Origin: Anthoceros angustus | Lineage: Eukaryota > Streptophyta > Anthocerotopsida > Anthocerotales > Anthocerotaceae | Assembly: GCA_010909165.1 (NCBI GenBank) | Contig: MU008164.1 | Coordinates: 496,001 to 560,000, forward strand | Direction of reading: 5' to 3' | Length of the DNA stretch: 64,000 nt | Shown here: in pieces, positions 1 to 12,365 of the stretch | Layout: every line of letters starts with the position of its first letter | How positions within the stretch are numbered: position 1 is the first letter of the stretch | Program-made: the position numbers and the translations under genes | Notes under the pieces: generated by a model | The model's database searches: none | The model's input: the letters and a program-made list of their open reading frames with translations, nothing else | What the model was told of the DNA's origin: nothing

Positions 1-111
1 AAATCAAGGAGGGCCGAGGAAGGGAGAGCAAGTCGCCTTCTCACAGCTCTTTCAAAGATCATCCTCCCCAATCGATTAGTGTGCCCTTAACCACCTCATG
101 AAGAAAGACCG
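1..111 (+). repeat. Direct repeat, copy 1 (copy 2 at 436-546)
   Basis: A segment of about 110 bp beginning aaatcaaggagggccgagga recurs at 436-546 with a few small differences, giving a period of 435 bp. Both copies lie upstream of the degenerate LINE ORF2 on the same strand. They may be subrepeats of the element's 5' untranslated region, but the element's 5' end cannot be placed. Confidence 0.85.
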
Positions 112-435
112 AGAGGGGAACAACTTGCTTCCTTTTATTTTCTCCTCCTTCACCCGCTCGCCGCCGATTTCGACCGGTGACCCTAGGTGTAGTCAGGTTC
201 CTCTTCTCAAGGTCGTCCTTCCCTTTTCGACCCCTGCTTCGCCTCCGCCCGCTTGCCCTTGGAAACCTCCCACCTTCATCCGAATCTTCTAGGGAGGCGA
301 TTCCCAATCGCTGGAATCCTTCCTAATCCTCCTTACCTCCTCCTCTACCTTGAGTTCTGACCGCTCTATGAAGGGCGATACGCTTCCAACTCCGTTAGAC
401 ACCGGAATGCGCGAATACATGAATCGGAAAAGGTG

Positions 436-546
436 AAATCAAGGAGGGCCGAGGAAGGGAGAGCACCGCCTTCTCACAAAGCTCTTTCAAAGATCATCCT
501 CCCCAATCGATTAGTGTACCCTTAACCACCTCATGAAGAAAGACCG
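436..546 (+). repeat. Direct repeat, copy 2
   Basis: Second copy of the sequence at 1-111. It differs by a two-base loss after gggagagca and a few substitutions. The 325 bp between the copies are not duplicated. Confidence 0.85.
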
Positions 547-1689
547 TGAAGTGGTCCGCCATATGATCCAACTTTGTTAGAAACACAAAATCCACTTGGC
601 CAATCCCACGGTACCGAACACGAGTTGGCGAGTCACCCATCCATTGTTCACCCTCACTTCCCCATGCTTCATGAGCGCGGCCGCTGCAACTCTCAGGGTC
701 TTCTTTCTCTGGGGGTCAATTACCAAGCTCCCATCCTCTGATGCTTCTCGCCCATACACTGCTCGAAAGAGCCCCAAATCCCAGTTTTGCGGCCTCTTCC
801 TCGCGTCGCCCTCTTGCGACCTGGTTCTCAATTGTCAGGCGCACTCTTGCACCAATCTTTGGTACATGTAACACCATTTCTTCTCCATAAATTCCGGGCT
901 CCGCAGCTGCCAGCTCTCACCTTCCAGTGGTCCATGTTGGGCCACTGCGTGGTGGGATTTCGCACTGGGCGCCATCTCCTTCCTCCTTGTTTCCCGGAAA
1001 AACTCGACCCACTGCGAGGTCGAGAAAAAGGAACACCACCCTTGCACGCTTCTTCCACTCCTCTTCGCGCTGGCCCTCTTGCCTCAGCGCCTCTTCCTCC
1101 TTCGCTAGTTCGCCCCTTGGTTTCCTTCCTCCGCCACCGCCTGACCGATTGACGCGCCTTCTACCGCAGTAAGCAGACTCGGCCCAGCGCGATTGCATCG
1201 CGCCCGGCTGCGGCTCCGCTCGGCTGGCCGCCCTTCTACTGCCGCAGTAAGCAGACTCGGCCCAGGCGCAGTTGCATGCGCGCGCCCAGCTTGCTGCAGC
1301 TCCTCGGCGTCTGCGGAAATTCGCGACCTCGCGGTGCTGGGTGTGTCCTTCTCTCGATTGACTCCGTGGCCCGCCACTAGGGTTGTAAACTCCCCCTGGT
1401 CTATACGTCCCGTTCTTCGGCCACCGTGGTGGAACTAGCCACCTCCCCACTTGACTACCCAACTGTGGCATATTGTGAGCATTCCTAGCATATATAGACA
1501 CCTCGTATCCAAAAATCACCAAAACCCAAGGACTCTATTTCCGACCTACCGACGAAAAAAATTATTATTATCACCAAGGGCCAAGGACCATTCCCGTATA
1601 AAAGGCCTTACCCAGACGATTCTCAAAGCACTTTGCTATACTAACACACCCAAAACAAAAAAAATCGTTCAACCCGACACTTCGGAGAG
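547..1689. other. GC-rich stretch upstream of LINE ORF2, no recognised gene
   Basis: No recognisable protein is encoded on either strand. A short duplication is visible: gcagtaagcagactcggccc occurs near 1166 and again near 1243. If the LINE is full length this stretch would hold its 5' UTR and first ORF, but no zinc-knuckle or RNA-binding ORF1 could be read. Confidence 0.4.
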
Positions 1690-1695
1690 GGGTTA

Positions 1696-2350
1696 GTGTA
1701 CATGTGGTCTTCCACAACGCCCAAGGCTGCAGGTGGCGTCGCTTGTTTTTTCCGATCTTCTCTCTCTGATTTCATCACTGTCGCTAGGGAGGACTCCTTC
1801 GCGAGGGTCTTATGGATCAAGGTTTCCGCAACCATCCTTCCATCTGTTTGTCATTTGTTCATAGCATGCTGTTACTTTCCACCTCAGGGTTCTCCGCATG
1901 CTAGAGGCCAACCTCTCTTTACGTTTCAAGACCTCTTTGAAGATCTCATGTTTTTCATGCCCCAAGGAGATATCCTCTTGGTTGGAGACTTCAATGCTTA
2001 GACCTCCTCGGAACAATCTCCTATCTCGCACGGATGATCGACATCAACTATTCCGCTTGATGTTGCACTGGGCGGAGAAGGTCGATGATCCGCACGAGTT
2101 AATCTTTTCGGGCACTTCTCAACCTCGTGGAGTCGCATGGATTATTTATATACAACGGACTCTCTCAATGGCCTGGGAGCGAGAGGATCACCCACTTTGC
2201 GCCTTCAGGTCAACTTCCTGCTGTTCTTGATTACGTTCTAGGACAGGCTTCTTTCGTTTCTTCAGTGCATCAATTTTATGTTTCTGACTTCAAGCCTCTA
2301 GAGTCTGACCATGCCTTCTTGTCTTGGCACATCTCGTGTCATAAGCCGCA
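1696..2350 (+). pseudogene. LINE endonuclease domain, broken
   Basis: The first open frame (1696-2001) reads through a typical EEP endonuclease segment, including the phrase GDILLVGDFNA, which carries catalytic Asp and Asn residues, and stops one codon later. That stop is a tag where gct-cag would keep the frame. The domain resumes in two other frames and finishes with LDYVLGQ and LESDHAFLSWHI, the SDH being the catalytic His region. It needs at least two frame corrections. Upstream frames lack a clear N-terminal endonuclease motif. Confidence 0.85.
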
Positions 2351-2939
2351 AGCCATTCTACAATACCACAAGTCTCCTAGAGTCCGCTTTCCCTCGACCA
2401 TCGTCTAGATTCCCAATACTCCTCTCTTTTGAAAAGACCCTTGGCTGCTATTCCTCCGTCTCTTCCCTTCGCCCAGGAAGCTTCTGCTTTCACTTCCGCC
2501 GTGCTTTCTTGTGCACATCAAATCTTCTCTCCTAAACCTTGTCACCCCGTCAAGCTTTCCAACATCGCCTCGTCATCCTGGTTTGATGGCGAGTGCAAAC
2601 GCTTCGCTTCCATACTCACAACTACCTTGAGCTCTCAAGGTTCCATCCAAGTCTCATCATTCCAGTTGTACAAGGAAATTGTCAAGCCGCATAAAGCCCT
2701 CATTCTTTGTCAAAAGTGCTTTCTTTTCCTCCCAACGTGATCGTCTTGTCAAGCTCCTTAAGGAATCCCTGGCGGTCTTTGCTTTTTGGAGGAGTTTCAT
2801 TCCCATCAAACTATCCAAGCAGCGTCTCGAGCTTATCGAATATGTCCAAACTCTCTTCTTCGGAATCTATACCCCTCCCAGTTAGGACCATGGATCCCGG
2901 GGTCAAGCTTTTCACTCGACCTTATCCTTACCGCCATCA

Positions 2940-3800
2940 ATAACCTTAGATCTGGTAGAGCCCCGACCCTGAAGACATTCTTGGAGAGCTTTTCTCGTAT
3001 GCAAGTCCTATGGTGATTGCTCCCCCCTTGGCTGCGCTGCTTCAACGAAGCTTTGGTCCATGGATTTCAGATGAGTGGTGCTGGAATGACATCCATTCCA
3101 TCTTCAAGACAGGTGACCCCCAGCTCCCATCTAACTATAGGTATATCATGGTTGAGTCCATTTTTGCCAAGATCTTTAGCTCTTGCTTGGAAATTCTCAC
3201 TCGACTTGGGAGAATCTTTGGAGTTAGGGCCGCAGGGCGGTGGATTTCGTCCATGAATACCGGATAATCTCTTCACTCTCATTGCTATTATTCGAAGCCA
3301 AGAGCGAAAGAAGGATAACATGAGCATGTTTATGTATGTTTTGTTGACTTCAAGCGGGCATTTGACTCTATCTCGGGAGAAGCTCTTTTGACCGCTTCCA
3401 TAGGTGGGTATGCCTCCTCATCTTCTTCATGCCATAGGGGTTCTATATGACAAGGTGAAAGCCAAGATCCGCACTCCTTATCTTGCTTTTGACCTTTTGG
3501 ATTTGCTTTGCAACATGGGAGTCGTGAGGAGATCCATCTTCTCCTAACCTATTTGGCCTCTACATAGATGAACTGAGTCTTGGATTGCGGAGTATGGGGA
3601 TCTGGTTGCATCCTTTCCTTGGTCTACATTGCTATTCTCTTGTATGCGGATGACATTGCCCTTCTCTCCCACTCTCCTCGGGGCCTCCAACAAAGAACTT
3701 GACATATTGTCGCGCTTCTGCGAAGCAAGAGATTTGGAGGTCAATCTCAAGAAGACTAAGGTCATGTTCTTCAACAGGATCGGTGCAACACAATCTCAAG
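2940..3800 (+). pseudogene. LINE reverse transcriptase domain, broken
   Basis: Recognisable RT blocks in order are the HSIFKTGDPQLPSNYR segment (block 1, near 3090-3145), VDFKRAFDSI (block A, near 3342), SSPNLFGLYIDEL (block B2, near 3533-3571) and LLYADDIALLS (catalytic YADD, near 3637). Both catalytic aspartates of YADD are present in the DNA, but stops and frameshifts separate the blocks. The distances between blocks match the family, so the damage is small indels and substitutions rather than large deletion. Confidence 0.88.
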
Positions 3801-4598
3801 TTCTACTATAATGGTGAACTTGTCCGTAGTTCGATCTTATGTCTACAGGTGGAACTCTGGCCCGACACTTGGAAGCTCTGCCTCACTCGCATTCTCAAGG
3901 GTGTGGCATCGGCATGTGGGGTTCAAGATGCTCTCGGATGCACATCAAGGACATCCCCACTCAATGGTTATTCAACACGGTCGTCGTTCCTTGGCTATGT
4001 ATGCGTGAGTTTTGGGGACCGTACCTCTCTCCCGACGATTGGTGCAAGGTGGAGGAGGTTCGGGCATCCTTTCTTCGTCCCACATTGCGTGCAAGAGGTG
4101 CATCCCCTTCCCATCTTCCTTGCGAGTTTGCCACATTCCGCTTGAGTGGATGGTCTATTTCGCTTGACTAACTTCTTCTACCGCCTCTGTTCATTGGAAG
4201 AAGCTCATTCGATCATCCTACCTCCCTCCTCATACCTCCTTCTTGCTTTTCAGTCCTCCGAAAATTAGCCGTCTCGGGAGATAAGACTTGTTGGTATCAA
4301 TCTTGCTCATGGCGCAGAATTTGGGTTTTGTCCCGAGAGTCTTCCGCCCATCCCTTTTCCAGTTCTTGCCACCTCCTCCAAATAAGTCCATCCGCCTTGA
4401 TTTGCGGACTACATACTTGTCCTATACTTGGTCTCCTCTCTCCCTTATCCCTAGGCTTGACACTTATAAATGATTTCAGATTTTATCCAATTCGGGAAAC
4501 CGGTGCTCCCTCTTTACCTTCGCACCGTGTCTTTCAAACTAAGGATGATTATAGGTCATCTTAGGTGGGTCTCACCGTCTTAGGATTGAGACGGATAG

Positions 4599-4844
4599 AT
4601 GGCTCGTCCTAAGCCACCAAAGGAGTCCAATTTGCGGGTTATGCAAGGGGGCGAAGAACACTTTGTGTTCCTCTGTCACAGATATGAAGATATTCGGGGG
4701 AATTTTATCCCTCTATTTACAACGACGATCTTCACTTCACGCTTTTCTCTTTTCGATCCTATTTACAGAGGTGTCTGCCTAAAGCAAACGTGGGAGAAGC
4801 GGACTCAACATTTTCAAGAGTTCAACATACCTGACATTACATAA
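4599..4844 (+). pseudogene. LINE ORF2 C-terminal Cys/His segment
   Basis: The sequence near 4633-4680 encodes, across one frame change, CxLC followed by EEHFVFLCHRY. This resembles the C-terminal zinc-binding motif CxxC...H...C that ends many plant LINE ORF2 proteins. The frame stops at 4844, about 90 bp before the 3' tail. Confidence 0.6.
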
Positions 4845-4930
4845 TGGTTCACGTCACTAGTTCTCCGGCCAGATTCAGAATAGCGGTTAATTTTTCAATA
4901 TACTTTCTTTGTATGTATGACAAATCATTC

Positions 4931-4987
4931 CCATGACGGAAATCCGTCCTTAGTGGACTTAAATAAAATTCTTCTTCTTCTTCTTCT
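4931..4987 (+). repeat. LINE 3' terminus with TTC tail
   Basis: The terminal segment starting ccatgacggaaatccgtcct and ending in a TTC repeat recurs almost identically at 63552-63610. Two occurrences joined to unrelated upstream sequence define it as the 3' recognition end used in target-primed reverse transcription. Confidence 0.85.
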
Positions 4988-4998
4988 GGTACATAGAG

Positions 4999-5059
4999 CT
5001 CCATCAAAACTCTGGAGTTAAGCGCCCCAGGCCCGGATCAGTACCGGGATGGGGAACCT
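4999..5059 (+). rRNA. 5S rRNA gene fragment (about half a gene)
   Basis: Aligns without gaps to the middle of plant 5S rRNA: ccatcaaaactctggagtta then agcg and cagtaccgggatggggaacc. The invariant agttaagcg and the gatggg..acct internal control region are present. The first ~35 and last ~30 nt of the gene are missing, so this is a relic. It starts only about 12 bp after the LINE TTC tail. From memory of the consensus, roughly 70% of the 54 core positions match. Confidence 0.7.
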
Positions 5060-5722
5060 ATATGTTTTGATGAATAAAAATCGGAGAAGTTGCTTATCCG
5101 TCGAACCGTCCCCTGCCACCCCATTGGTGGGTGCGAGGCAGTGGCTACCACGCCGCCGCATTTACCTCGGTTCACGAGGCGTACCCATGGGAAGCCGTCA
5201 CTTCGGCTTCTCCCAAGACTCAGAAGTACACTCGGCTCTGCTGACCATGTGAGAGTGGCCTGATATACCCCACAAATGGGCAGAAAAATAACAGCACGCG
5301 CATTTACAAATTGCAAGTCTTGCCAAACTAAACTACAAATATATTCAAAAGTTGACCATGAGAATCTCAAGAAGCTAGAAAATCTCCGCTCATCTTCCTT
5401 GCCACCATGCTATATAAAGGCCACAAATCATGATCGAGGTTTGATGTAATACATACCTTTGTACTCCATGAAGGAGCCCTCTTGGCAACTTGTTTGGGTC
5501 ATCCAAAGATCCCAAGTATAGCAATTAACTCATCACATGCACAAACAAGGTCTTCCATCGATCTTCAAAAGACAATTCTTCTCCTTGGAATAATGAGGCT
5601 TGCATGATGTTAGCATTGTTAGAATAAAAATATCCAATTGCTCCATAAACTTAAACACATTTTCCATACATCCAATAATGGTCATAAGCACACCATAGAT
5701 CGAAATATTACTTGATGTAACC
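5060..5722. other. No recognised gene
   Basis: Short overlapping frames on both strands show no known domain. Nothing further is visible. Confidence 0.5.
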
Positions 5723-6184
<462 letters not shown>

Positions 6185-7690
6185 GAAACCAAACCACCTC
6201 AAGTTCTTGGCACCATCCACACTGGCCCCCACATGTAACTTGAACTCCCAAGCCGCCTCAGAACTTGAACCCCGTCCTTGCAAAAGCCCAAATGCGCCCG
6301 TGTGTGGAGTTACTTAAAGTAGGTAGGGTCCGTGGAGCTTCGGACGATAAACCAAACAATCGGTATCTCAACCGCTACATGAGGTAAAAGTGAGGAAATC
6401 CGGGTTGTAGTTCGGGCACATGAACGGGACATGCCTGCACAGCTCAGATTAGGCCCTCGGGGTTCGGGTTCATGCGAATCCACCCTTAGGTGGGAGGACA
6501 GTTGGAAGTGGGAATGGTTCAATTGTCAGCTCGAAAATTTGGAAGAGCATGTTCCCGATCTCCGCTTGTGCTCATTTTTTATGAGGATGTCCATGGTCTT
6601 GTCACGCATCCGTGATAAAGGTTGCTCAAGGACCTGCTTTGCCAATTTCCTTGCCTGTCTGAAGATGCTCTCCCACATCCCATTCGCCACGAGGGCTCCT
6701 CTAATATTGGAAATTTTTGGAGGGTGCACATGAGAGCCTGTCCTTTTGCGTATGTCATGAGAGGATGCAACTCGGCGAGCTGGTAATTGTGACCGAGAAC
6801 AGACGCACCAAATTTGTTTTTAATTAGATATCCATAAATACCCCTAACTCGGCCCAAATACCAGAAAATGAGCTCCATCCTTTAGTGGTTAAAACCAGCG
6901 TATGTATTTACTTGTGTAGCGATGGTGTGGCCTTCCAGCGGGGAAGGCCACGCCGAATTCCCATTCCAGCTCCGAATTATTATTTACGGCCTTATCAGCG
7001 TCGAGGGATGTTGGTTTTGTTTAGTGTACGACAGATAGCAGAAGCACTCCACTCTCTGATGTCAATATACCCCAGCTTCCAGCCAATTCAAGAGACCTTC
7101 TTTCTGTAGCTAATGGTGCTATTCGGCTATCCTCTAAGGGTTGTGCACCTTGAACTCATCTAGGAACTCTTTCTCCCGCCCAATCCAACTCTAACAGAAA
7201 TTTGGGCCAGCGGGGATCAGCCCAGCAATTCTTGTTGCAAATCTGCTTTCAGAAGAAGCAGAACTTGGTAAATGAAGTGTGTTGCGGTGTGCACTCTGTT
7301 CTCTGGTCCGCTTCTCTCGTTGTAGGCCAGCTTCTCTCGTCATATGTCAGCATGTGGAATGCAACATGTCTGATGCTTTGCAAGCCTTTGTTTGAGCAGC
7401 ACACAATTCTGAAGGTTTTCCAAACGCCAGATGTTGTGCTTTCGAAACATCCATGTTCCCTGCTTCTGTCTCCAAGCAGAACAGTATGGGAATACCCTAG
7501 GCCATTTATCAAAGACGAGCAAGAGTGTACACCCAGGAAGGTTGAAAGGCTCGCCGAAGTTGCCTTTGCATGACGCAACAAAGAACCTAAACTAGTTATA
7601 CAGCACCTGAGACTGCGCGAGGTCGTCAGCCCATTGAGACTGGTTAACAAGAGCAAGGGCAAGGACCTGCCAAGGGCAACAAGATTAGGA
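6185..7690. other. Intergenic stretch without a recognised gene
   Basis: Several frames of 60-137 codons exist on both strands (for example minus 7249-7662 and plus 7202-7573), but they overlap one another and none shows a family motif. The last few hundred bases before 7928 would hold the ATM promoter and 5' UTR. No clear TATA box is visible. Confidence 0.45.
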
Positions 7691-7927
7691 AGAATCTCTC
7701 ACAGCCTTGGCACCCCTATGTTGGCGAGTAAACAGTGGGTAAGGAAGAGGAAGGCCTGTGACCGCATGCTGGGAGCGGCTCTCGCGGCCTCCTTGTGACC
7801 CGTCATTCATGCCCGTCCATTGGTCCAGATGGGGAGCTTGGCTCGAGCCCGCGTCGGGCTGGGAGGGTGGCAGTGGGAGGCTTTTGTACTCTTGCTGCGC
7901 GCCCCGCCGAAGCCCTCGTCCACCACA

Positions 7928-10900
7928 ATGACCCTGCGGGCGCTGCAATTCCCCCGCAGCTATGCCAGTCTCAGCCAACGGCACTACCACCTGTCCTGGC
8001 AGGCTGCCCGCCACCTCGCCCCACTGCACACCTTGGCTGGCAGCAGCCTCGACTTGGGAGCCCGCAGCCAGGCAGTCGCTCTGCTCGAACATGACAGCTT
8101 GCGGAGAAGGTTGGGCCCGGGCTCACATGCAATCCACAGCTTCAATACTAATCTTCACTGGAGCGCATTCGTAAGCTATCTTGCTTTCTAGATTCGGGAA
8201 CTGTGAATTGGGATGTTGGGTGCCGCTTCCTGTCGCAATGCCGATTGAATTGCCTTGGAGCAGGGTGGATGACAACCTGAGTATGGTGTGCTGTTGCAGG
8301 TCACACCATCCAGTCCTTCGTACACTCACACCAGATCCTGCTCTTCAGCCACTAAGGCTGCCTTGAGTCCAGCAATCCCAGTTGATTCTGCTCCTAAAAA
8401 GCCATCCAGCAATTTGCCAGCTAAACAACAGCCAGATGCTGCTGATGCTGACCTCCGGATTTTGAAGACACTTGCTACCTATTTGTGGCCCAAGGATAAC
8501 TTCGAATTCCGGGCTCGTGTTGTTTTGGCCCTTATGCTTTTGGTGGGATCCAAGGTACACCTGGTTCATAGCGTCATTTCTGCTATCACAGTTGGGGATC
8601 TTGCGTAAATTGTGGGCTCTTACAATTCTGCAAGCATCTTCTATGTGTTTACTTCAGGTTCTAAACGTGCAAGTCCCATTCTTGTTCAAATATGCAATTG
8701 ATGGGCTGGCCGCAGCAACTGGAGCTGCGGCTTCTGGTGCCATGGTCACAAACGCAGCCATTTTGATGGGCACTCCTACCGCTGTTCTGGTGGGCTATGG
8801 CATAGCACGAGCAGGTGCCACGGCTTGCAATGGTACGCTCCTGTTCTGGCCATTGGACGAAGCTTGTAATGACTTGATGCTTTGATTAATACTGTCCTTT
8901 CTATTTGTCCTGTGAGCGTCCGCCACTTGATTCCTCAAGTGCATCTAGTTGGGCAATTTCTTGAACTATGCTAGTCTGATATCGTTGTTGCAGAGTTTCG
9001 GAATGCTGTGTTCGCTAAAGTTGCCCAAGGGACTATTCGAAAGGTTGCACGTCAGGTAGTGATTCTCTCTGTTTGGTCTCTCATTGGCTGGTTGAAGATG
9101 ATGATACCTCCCTCGGATTAATCTCTCGCTTCTGGATGCATCAGGTGTTCTTGCACCTCCACAACCTTGATTTAACCTATCATCTGAGGTAAAAAGACAT
9201 TGCAAGCTGTTGGTTCGGTGGGTCACTTTAGCCTGAACCGTTATTGAGTCTTGGGGTTGTTGCAGTCGGCAAACAGGAGCCTTGAATAGAACGATTGATA
9301 GAGGCACCCGTGGAATCACCTTCATTTTAACTTCTATGGTGTTCAATGTTGTTCCAACTCTCTTGGAGGTAAGTGTGAACCCTTATACCGTCACCTGACA
9401 TTTGTTGTTTGTAAGCTCAAATATGCCTGCATCTCCAGGGGTAAGAGAGAGTAAGGGACGTGTAACTTGTTCATTCTCCATGCCAGATCTCGATGGTTGC
9501 AGGTATTTTATCCTACAAGTTTGGGGGCCCATTTGCAGCGGTTACTGCTCTCACAGTTGGAGCATATACTGTATTCACTCTCGCTGTGACTCAGGTCAGC
9601 ATCTGCAAACCGCCTTCAAAGGTTTGATTTTGTGAATACTCTCAGTGTGTTAATTGTTCTTGGCTTCGTTTGGTCAGTGGCGAACCAAATTCAGGCAGCA
9701 AATGAACAAAGCAGAGAACACTGCAAGTGCTATTGCTATTGACTCTCTAATCAACTATGAGGTGAAACCTCCTGCTGCTGGCTTCTTTTGATGTAATCTG
9801 TTTCTAAAATGGTGCTTAAGGTATGGTTTGGGGGTCTGTTGAACAGACAGTGAAGTACTTCAACAACGAGCTACATGAAGCTGAAAGATATGACAAGTTT
9901 TTGAAGAGTATGTCTCCCAAACCATTGCTCAGTGTATGTTTGTTATCGAGTAGATTCTGTGGTTACTCGAGTGTCGAGAATGTGAAAGACAGTCAGCATG
10001 CATCAATCTTAGTCTCACTGATCCTTGCTGTGTATATTGGGAACTGGAGGACCATGGGTATGTCATCTATGTTTCACATGCTGACAGGGAGTCTATTTGC
10101 AAACAGAGTACGAGGATGCTGCCTTGAAGACTCAAAGCAGTCTCTCAGCCCTAAATCTTGGGCAGAATGCTATATTCAGTACGGCCTTGTCATTGATCAT
10201 GGTGATGTGCAGTCAGGGCATCATGGCTGGGCAAATGACAATAGGTGATTTGGTACGCCTCAGCACTAACGAGGTTCAATGCAGATTTTTTTGTGTGTCC
10301 CGGCTGTAGTCTACAGTCTGAATCATGTGTTTTGCTTCCTTTCAGGTGATGGTGAATGGCCTCTTGTTCCAGCTGTCTCTCCCGTTGAATTTTCTGGGAA
10401 CAGTGTACCGGGAGACACGCCAGAGTCTCATCGACATGCAGGCTATGTTTGCTTTGCTTGAGGTGGGTCCACATCGGTTCATTCGCTGTTAGCTGTTGTT
10501 GATGGGAGGATGTTGTTATGCGAGTTTCAGATCCAATTTGTGCCTTCAAATGCGTTGCAGGTGAAACCAGCTATAAGCGATGCACCTCATGCAAAGCCCC
10601 TGCAATTAGATGGAGGAAGCATATCTTTTGAAGATGTGACCTATGGGTAAACTTCCTACTGGCCTCCTTGTCGTTGCAAAGGGGTACGAATTGAAATCAC
10701 TGAAGTAGATCTCGTTTCATTCACCAGGTATACATCAGAGAGGTCAATCTTAAATGGAGTATCCTTCAATGTCCCTGCTGGAAAAAGTCTTGCTATCGTA
10801 GGAACCAGTGGCAGTGGTAAGCATCTGAATGTGGGAGAACTTGGTGATCAGTTGTTTGACGCTATTGGATTGATGCCGGATGTGGTTCCTTGCAGGTAAA

Positions 10901-12092
10901 TCAACAATTTTGCGGCTTCTTTATCGGTTTTTTGATACCGAGTCCGGAGCGGTGTGTGCCTTGAACTGTGCTGTTGACTATAAGCATGGGACTGATTGGA
11001 GCAGATTGTGACAAGGTTCTGGCTTATTTACAGGTGAAGGTGGATGGTCAAGACGTGAAGGGTGTCACGCTGGACAGTTTGCGGCAATCCATGGCTGTTG
11101 TACCCCAAGACACTGTGAGTAGGGCAGCTGCTGGGTGGCATGCTTTTGTAGTGGGTGCCTCAGGTTTGTAACTCTGCTGTATTTGTCTTTGCAGGTTTTG
11201 TTCAATGATACAATTTTCTACAACATTCACTATGGACGACTATCTGCAACAGAGGAAGAGGTGAGTCTAAGCTCTCAGATAGTTCTAAGCATTGTAGGTT
11301 TTGTCAAGTCAAAATACAGGCACTAACGTTCCATGACTCTTGCAGGTCTACTATGCAGCACGTCAAGCAGCCATCCATGATGTGATCTTGAAGTTCCCCA
11401 AGGGTTACCAAACGGAAGTTGGGGAGAGGGGTTTGAAGGTGGGACATCTTTTATGTCTCTCCCCTGTCCCTTTTTGTGTGGCTTTTGATTCTTAGTTCTG
11501 TCTGTTGGATGTGCACATCGCGTACTGCAGTTGAGTGGAGGAGAGAAACAACGAGTTGCTCTGGCCCGTGCGTTTCTGAAGGCTCCTCAAATTCTGTAAG
11601 CTACTTCTCTGTGCCAGTGCGCTTCTGAATCCTGTTGTTGATCACTGCCCTTGCCTTGGTTGTGTCTCTGACTTCTGGTCCTGAATCACACCTGAAGGTT
11701 ATGTGATGAAGCAACAAGCTCGTTGGACACCAGGACAGAAGCAGAGATCTTGAAGGCTGTCAGGTCGCTAGCCCAGAATCGTACCTCCATCTTTGTGGCC
11801 CATCGTCTCACAACTGCAATGCAGTGCGATGAGGTATGCGCATATAACCATCAGCTTTCCAGGACATGTCTGTACTTTGCATCTGTCGAGTGCTTACAAG
11901 AGCCAATCAGTGTACTGATTTCACTGTCTTGGCTTGCAGATTGTGGTTTTGGAACAGGGCCGGGTGGTGGAACGTGGGCCTCATGACAGGCTCGTCATGG
12001 CGGGTGGAAGGTACTCCCAACTTTGGGGACAGCAGCAAAACTCTGACCAGGTGGAAAATGGCCATGCTGTGGCATGGGAGTCAAAAAGCTGA
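7928..12092 (+). CDS. ATM3: Mitochondrial half-size ABC transporter, ATM/ABCB25 family, 20 exons, intact
   Basis: Inner-membrane half transporter that in plants exports glutathione-linked sulfur for cytosolic Fe-S assembly and Mo cofactor synthesis. Exons: 7928-8170, 8300-8554, 8658-8832, 8994-9055, 9145-9188, 9266-9368, 9487-9594, 9678-9761, 9847-9907, 10107-10252, 10346-10462, 10561-10646, 10728-10816, 10896-10951, 11034-11114, 11195-11260, 11346-11438, 11531-11595, 11698-11833, 11940-12092. All introns are GT-AG, phases agree, and the joined frame is 740 codons without a stop, close to the family length of about 730. An Arg- and aromatic-rich N-terminus resembles a mitochondrial transit peptide. 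The membrane domain spans about residues 125-430. Nucleotide-binding motifs are Walker A GTSGSGKST (520-528, across exons 13/14), Q-loop Q568, signature LSGGEKQR (624), Walker [12 protein letters not shown] (D648, E649) and switch His680. An in-frame ATG at 7820 could add 36 residues. Fragments of this gene seed the downstream arrays. Confidence 0.96.
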
Positions 12093-12177
12093 TACCCCCT
12101 TAATCCAGTCAAATGAAACGGTCCATTTCCTCCAGTAGCTGCTGCTTATTTAGAGGTGAGCCTCCGTGCTTGCTCGG
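12093..12177 (+). other. Start of ATM 3' UTR
   Basis: Sequence directly after the ATM stop. No canonical AATAAA signal is seen in this short stretch, and the transcript end cannot be placed. Confidence 0.4.
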
Positions 12178-12365
12178 ACAATTTTATCGGCAGTAAATTA
12201 TAGACGTCTAGTCAAACTGTTAGGCTGTTGCTTGGAGAACGAAGTTGCTCTGGTCGTCTTCTAGTATATTCCAAATGGCATCTTGTAAGAACATCCTTTA
12301 CCTTTACAAAAGATTGACTCTCTTCAAGGGCAAGGGGAGGAAGCAATCACGGCTTACTTGGAGAT
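12178..12365 (+). pseudogene. Receptor-kinase relic directly 3' of ATM
   Basis: attttatcggcagtaaatta and the following bases align with the kinase part of the downstream array (attttatcgcaagtcaatcg). In frame the relic reads RLVKLLGCCLENEVALVVF, the subdomain IV-V region of a WAK-like receptor kinase, then a stop. A second block near 12328-12358 (gggcaaggggagg ... acttggaga) matches the array segment that follows in the kinase. The relic lies only about 90 bp after the ATM stop. Confidence 0.75.

Larger units (their letters stand above)
1690..4987 (+). mobile_element. Degenerate non-LTR retrotransposon (LINE), 3' portion
   Basis: Domains appear in the normal LINE order on the + strand but in shifting frames with stop codons. 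First comes an apurinic-type endonuclease ending its core with GDFNA (near 1983-1997), then a conserved SDH-containing endonuclease end (near 2300). The reverse transcriptase follows with VDFKRAFDSI (near 3342-3371) and LLYADDIALLS (near 3637-3669). A C-terminal Cys/His segment lies near 4630-4680. The element ends at 4987 with a TTC microsatellite tail rather than poly(A). It cannot be autonomous. The clade is not certain; the order and C-terminal Cys/His motif fit L1-like elements, while the simple-repeat tail is less typical of them. Confidence 0.9.
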
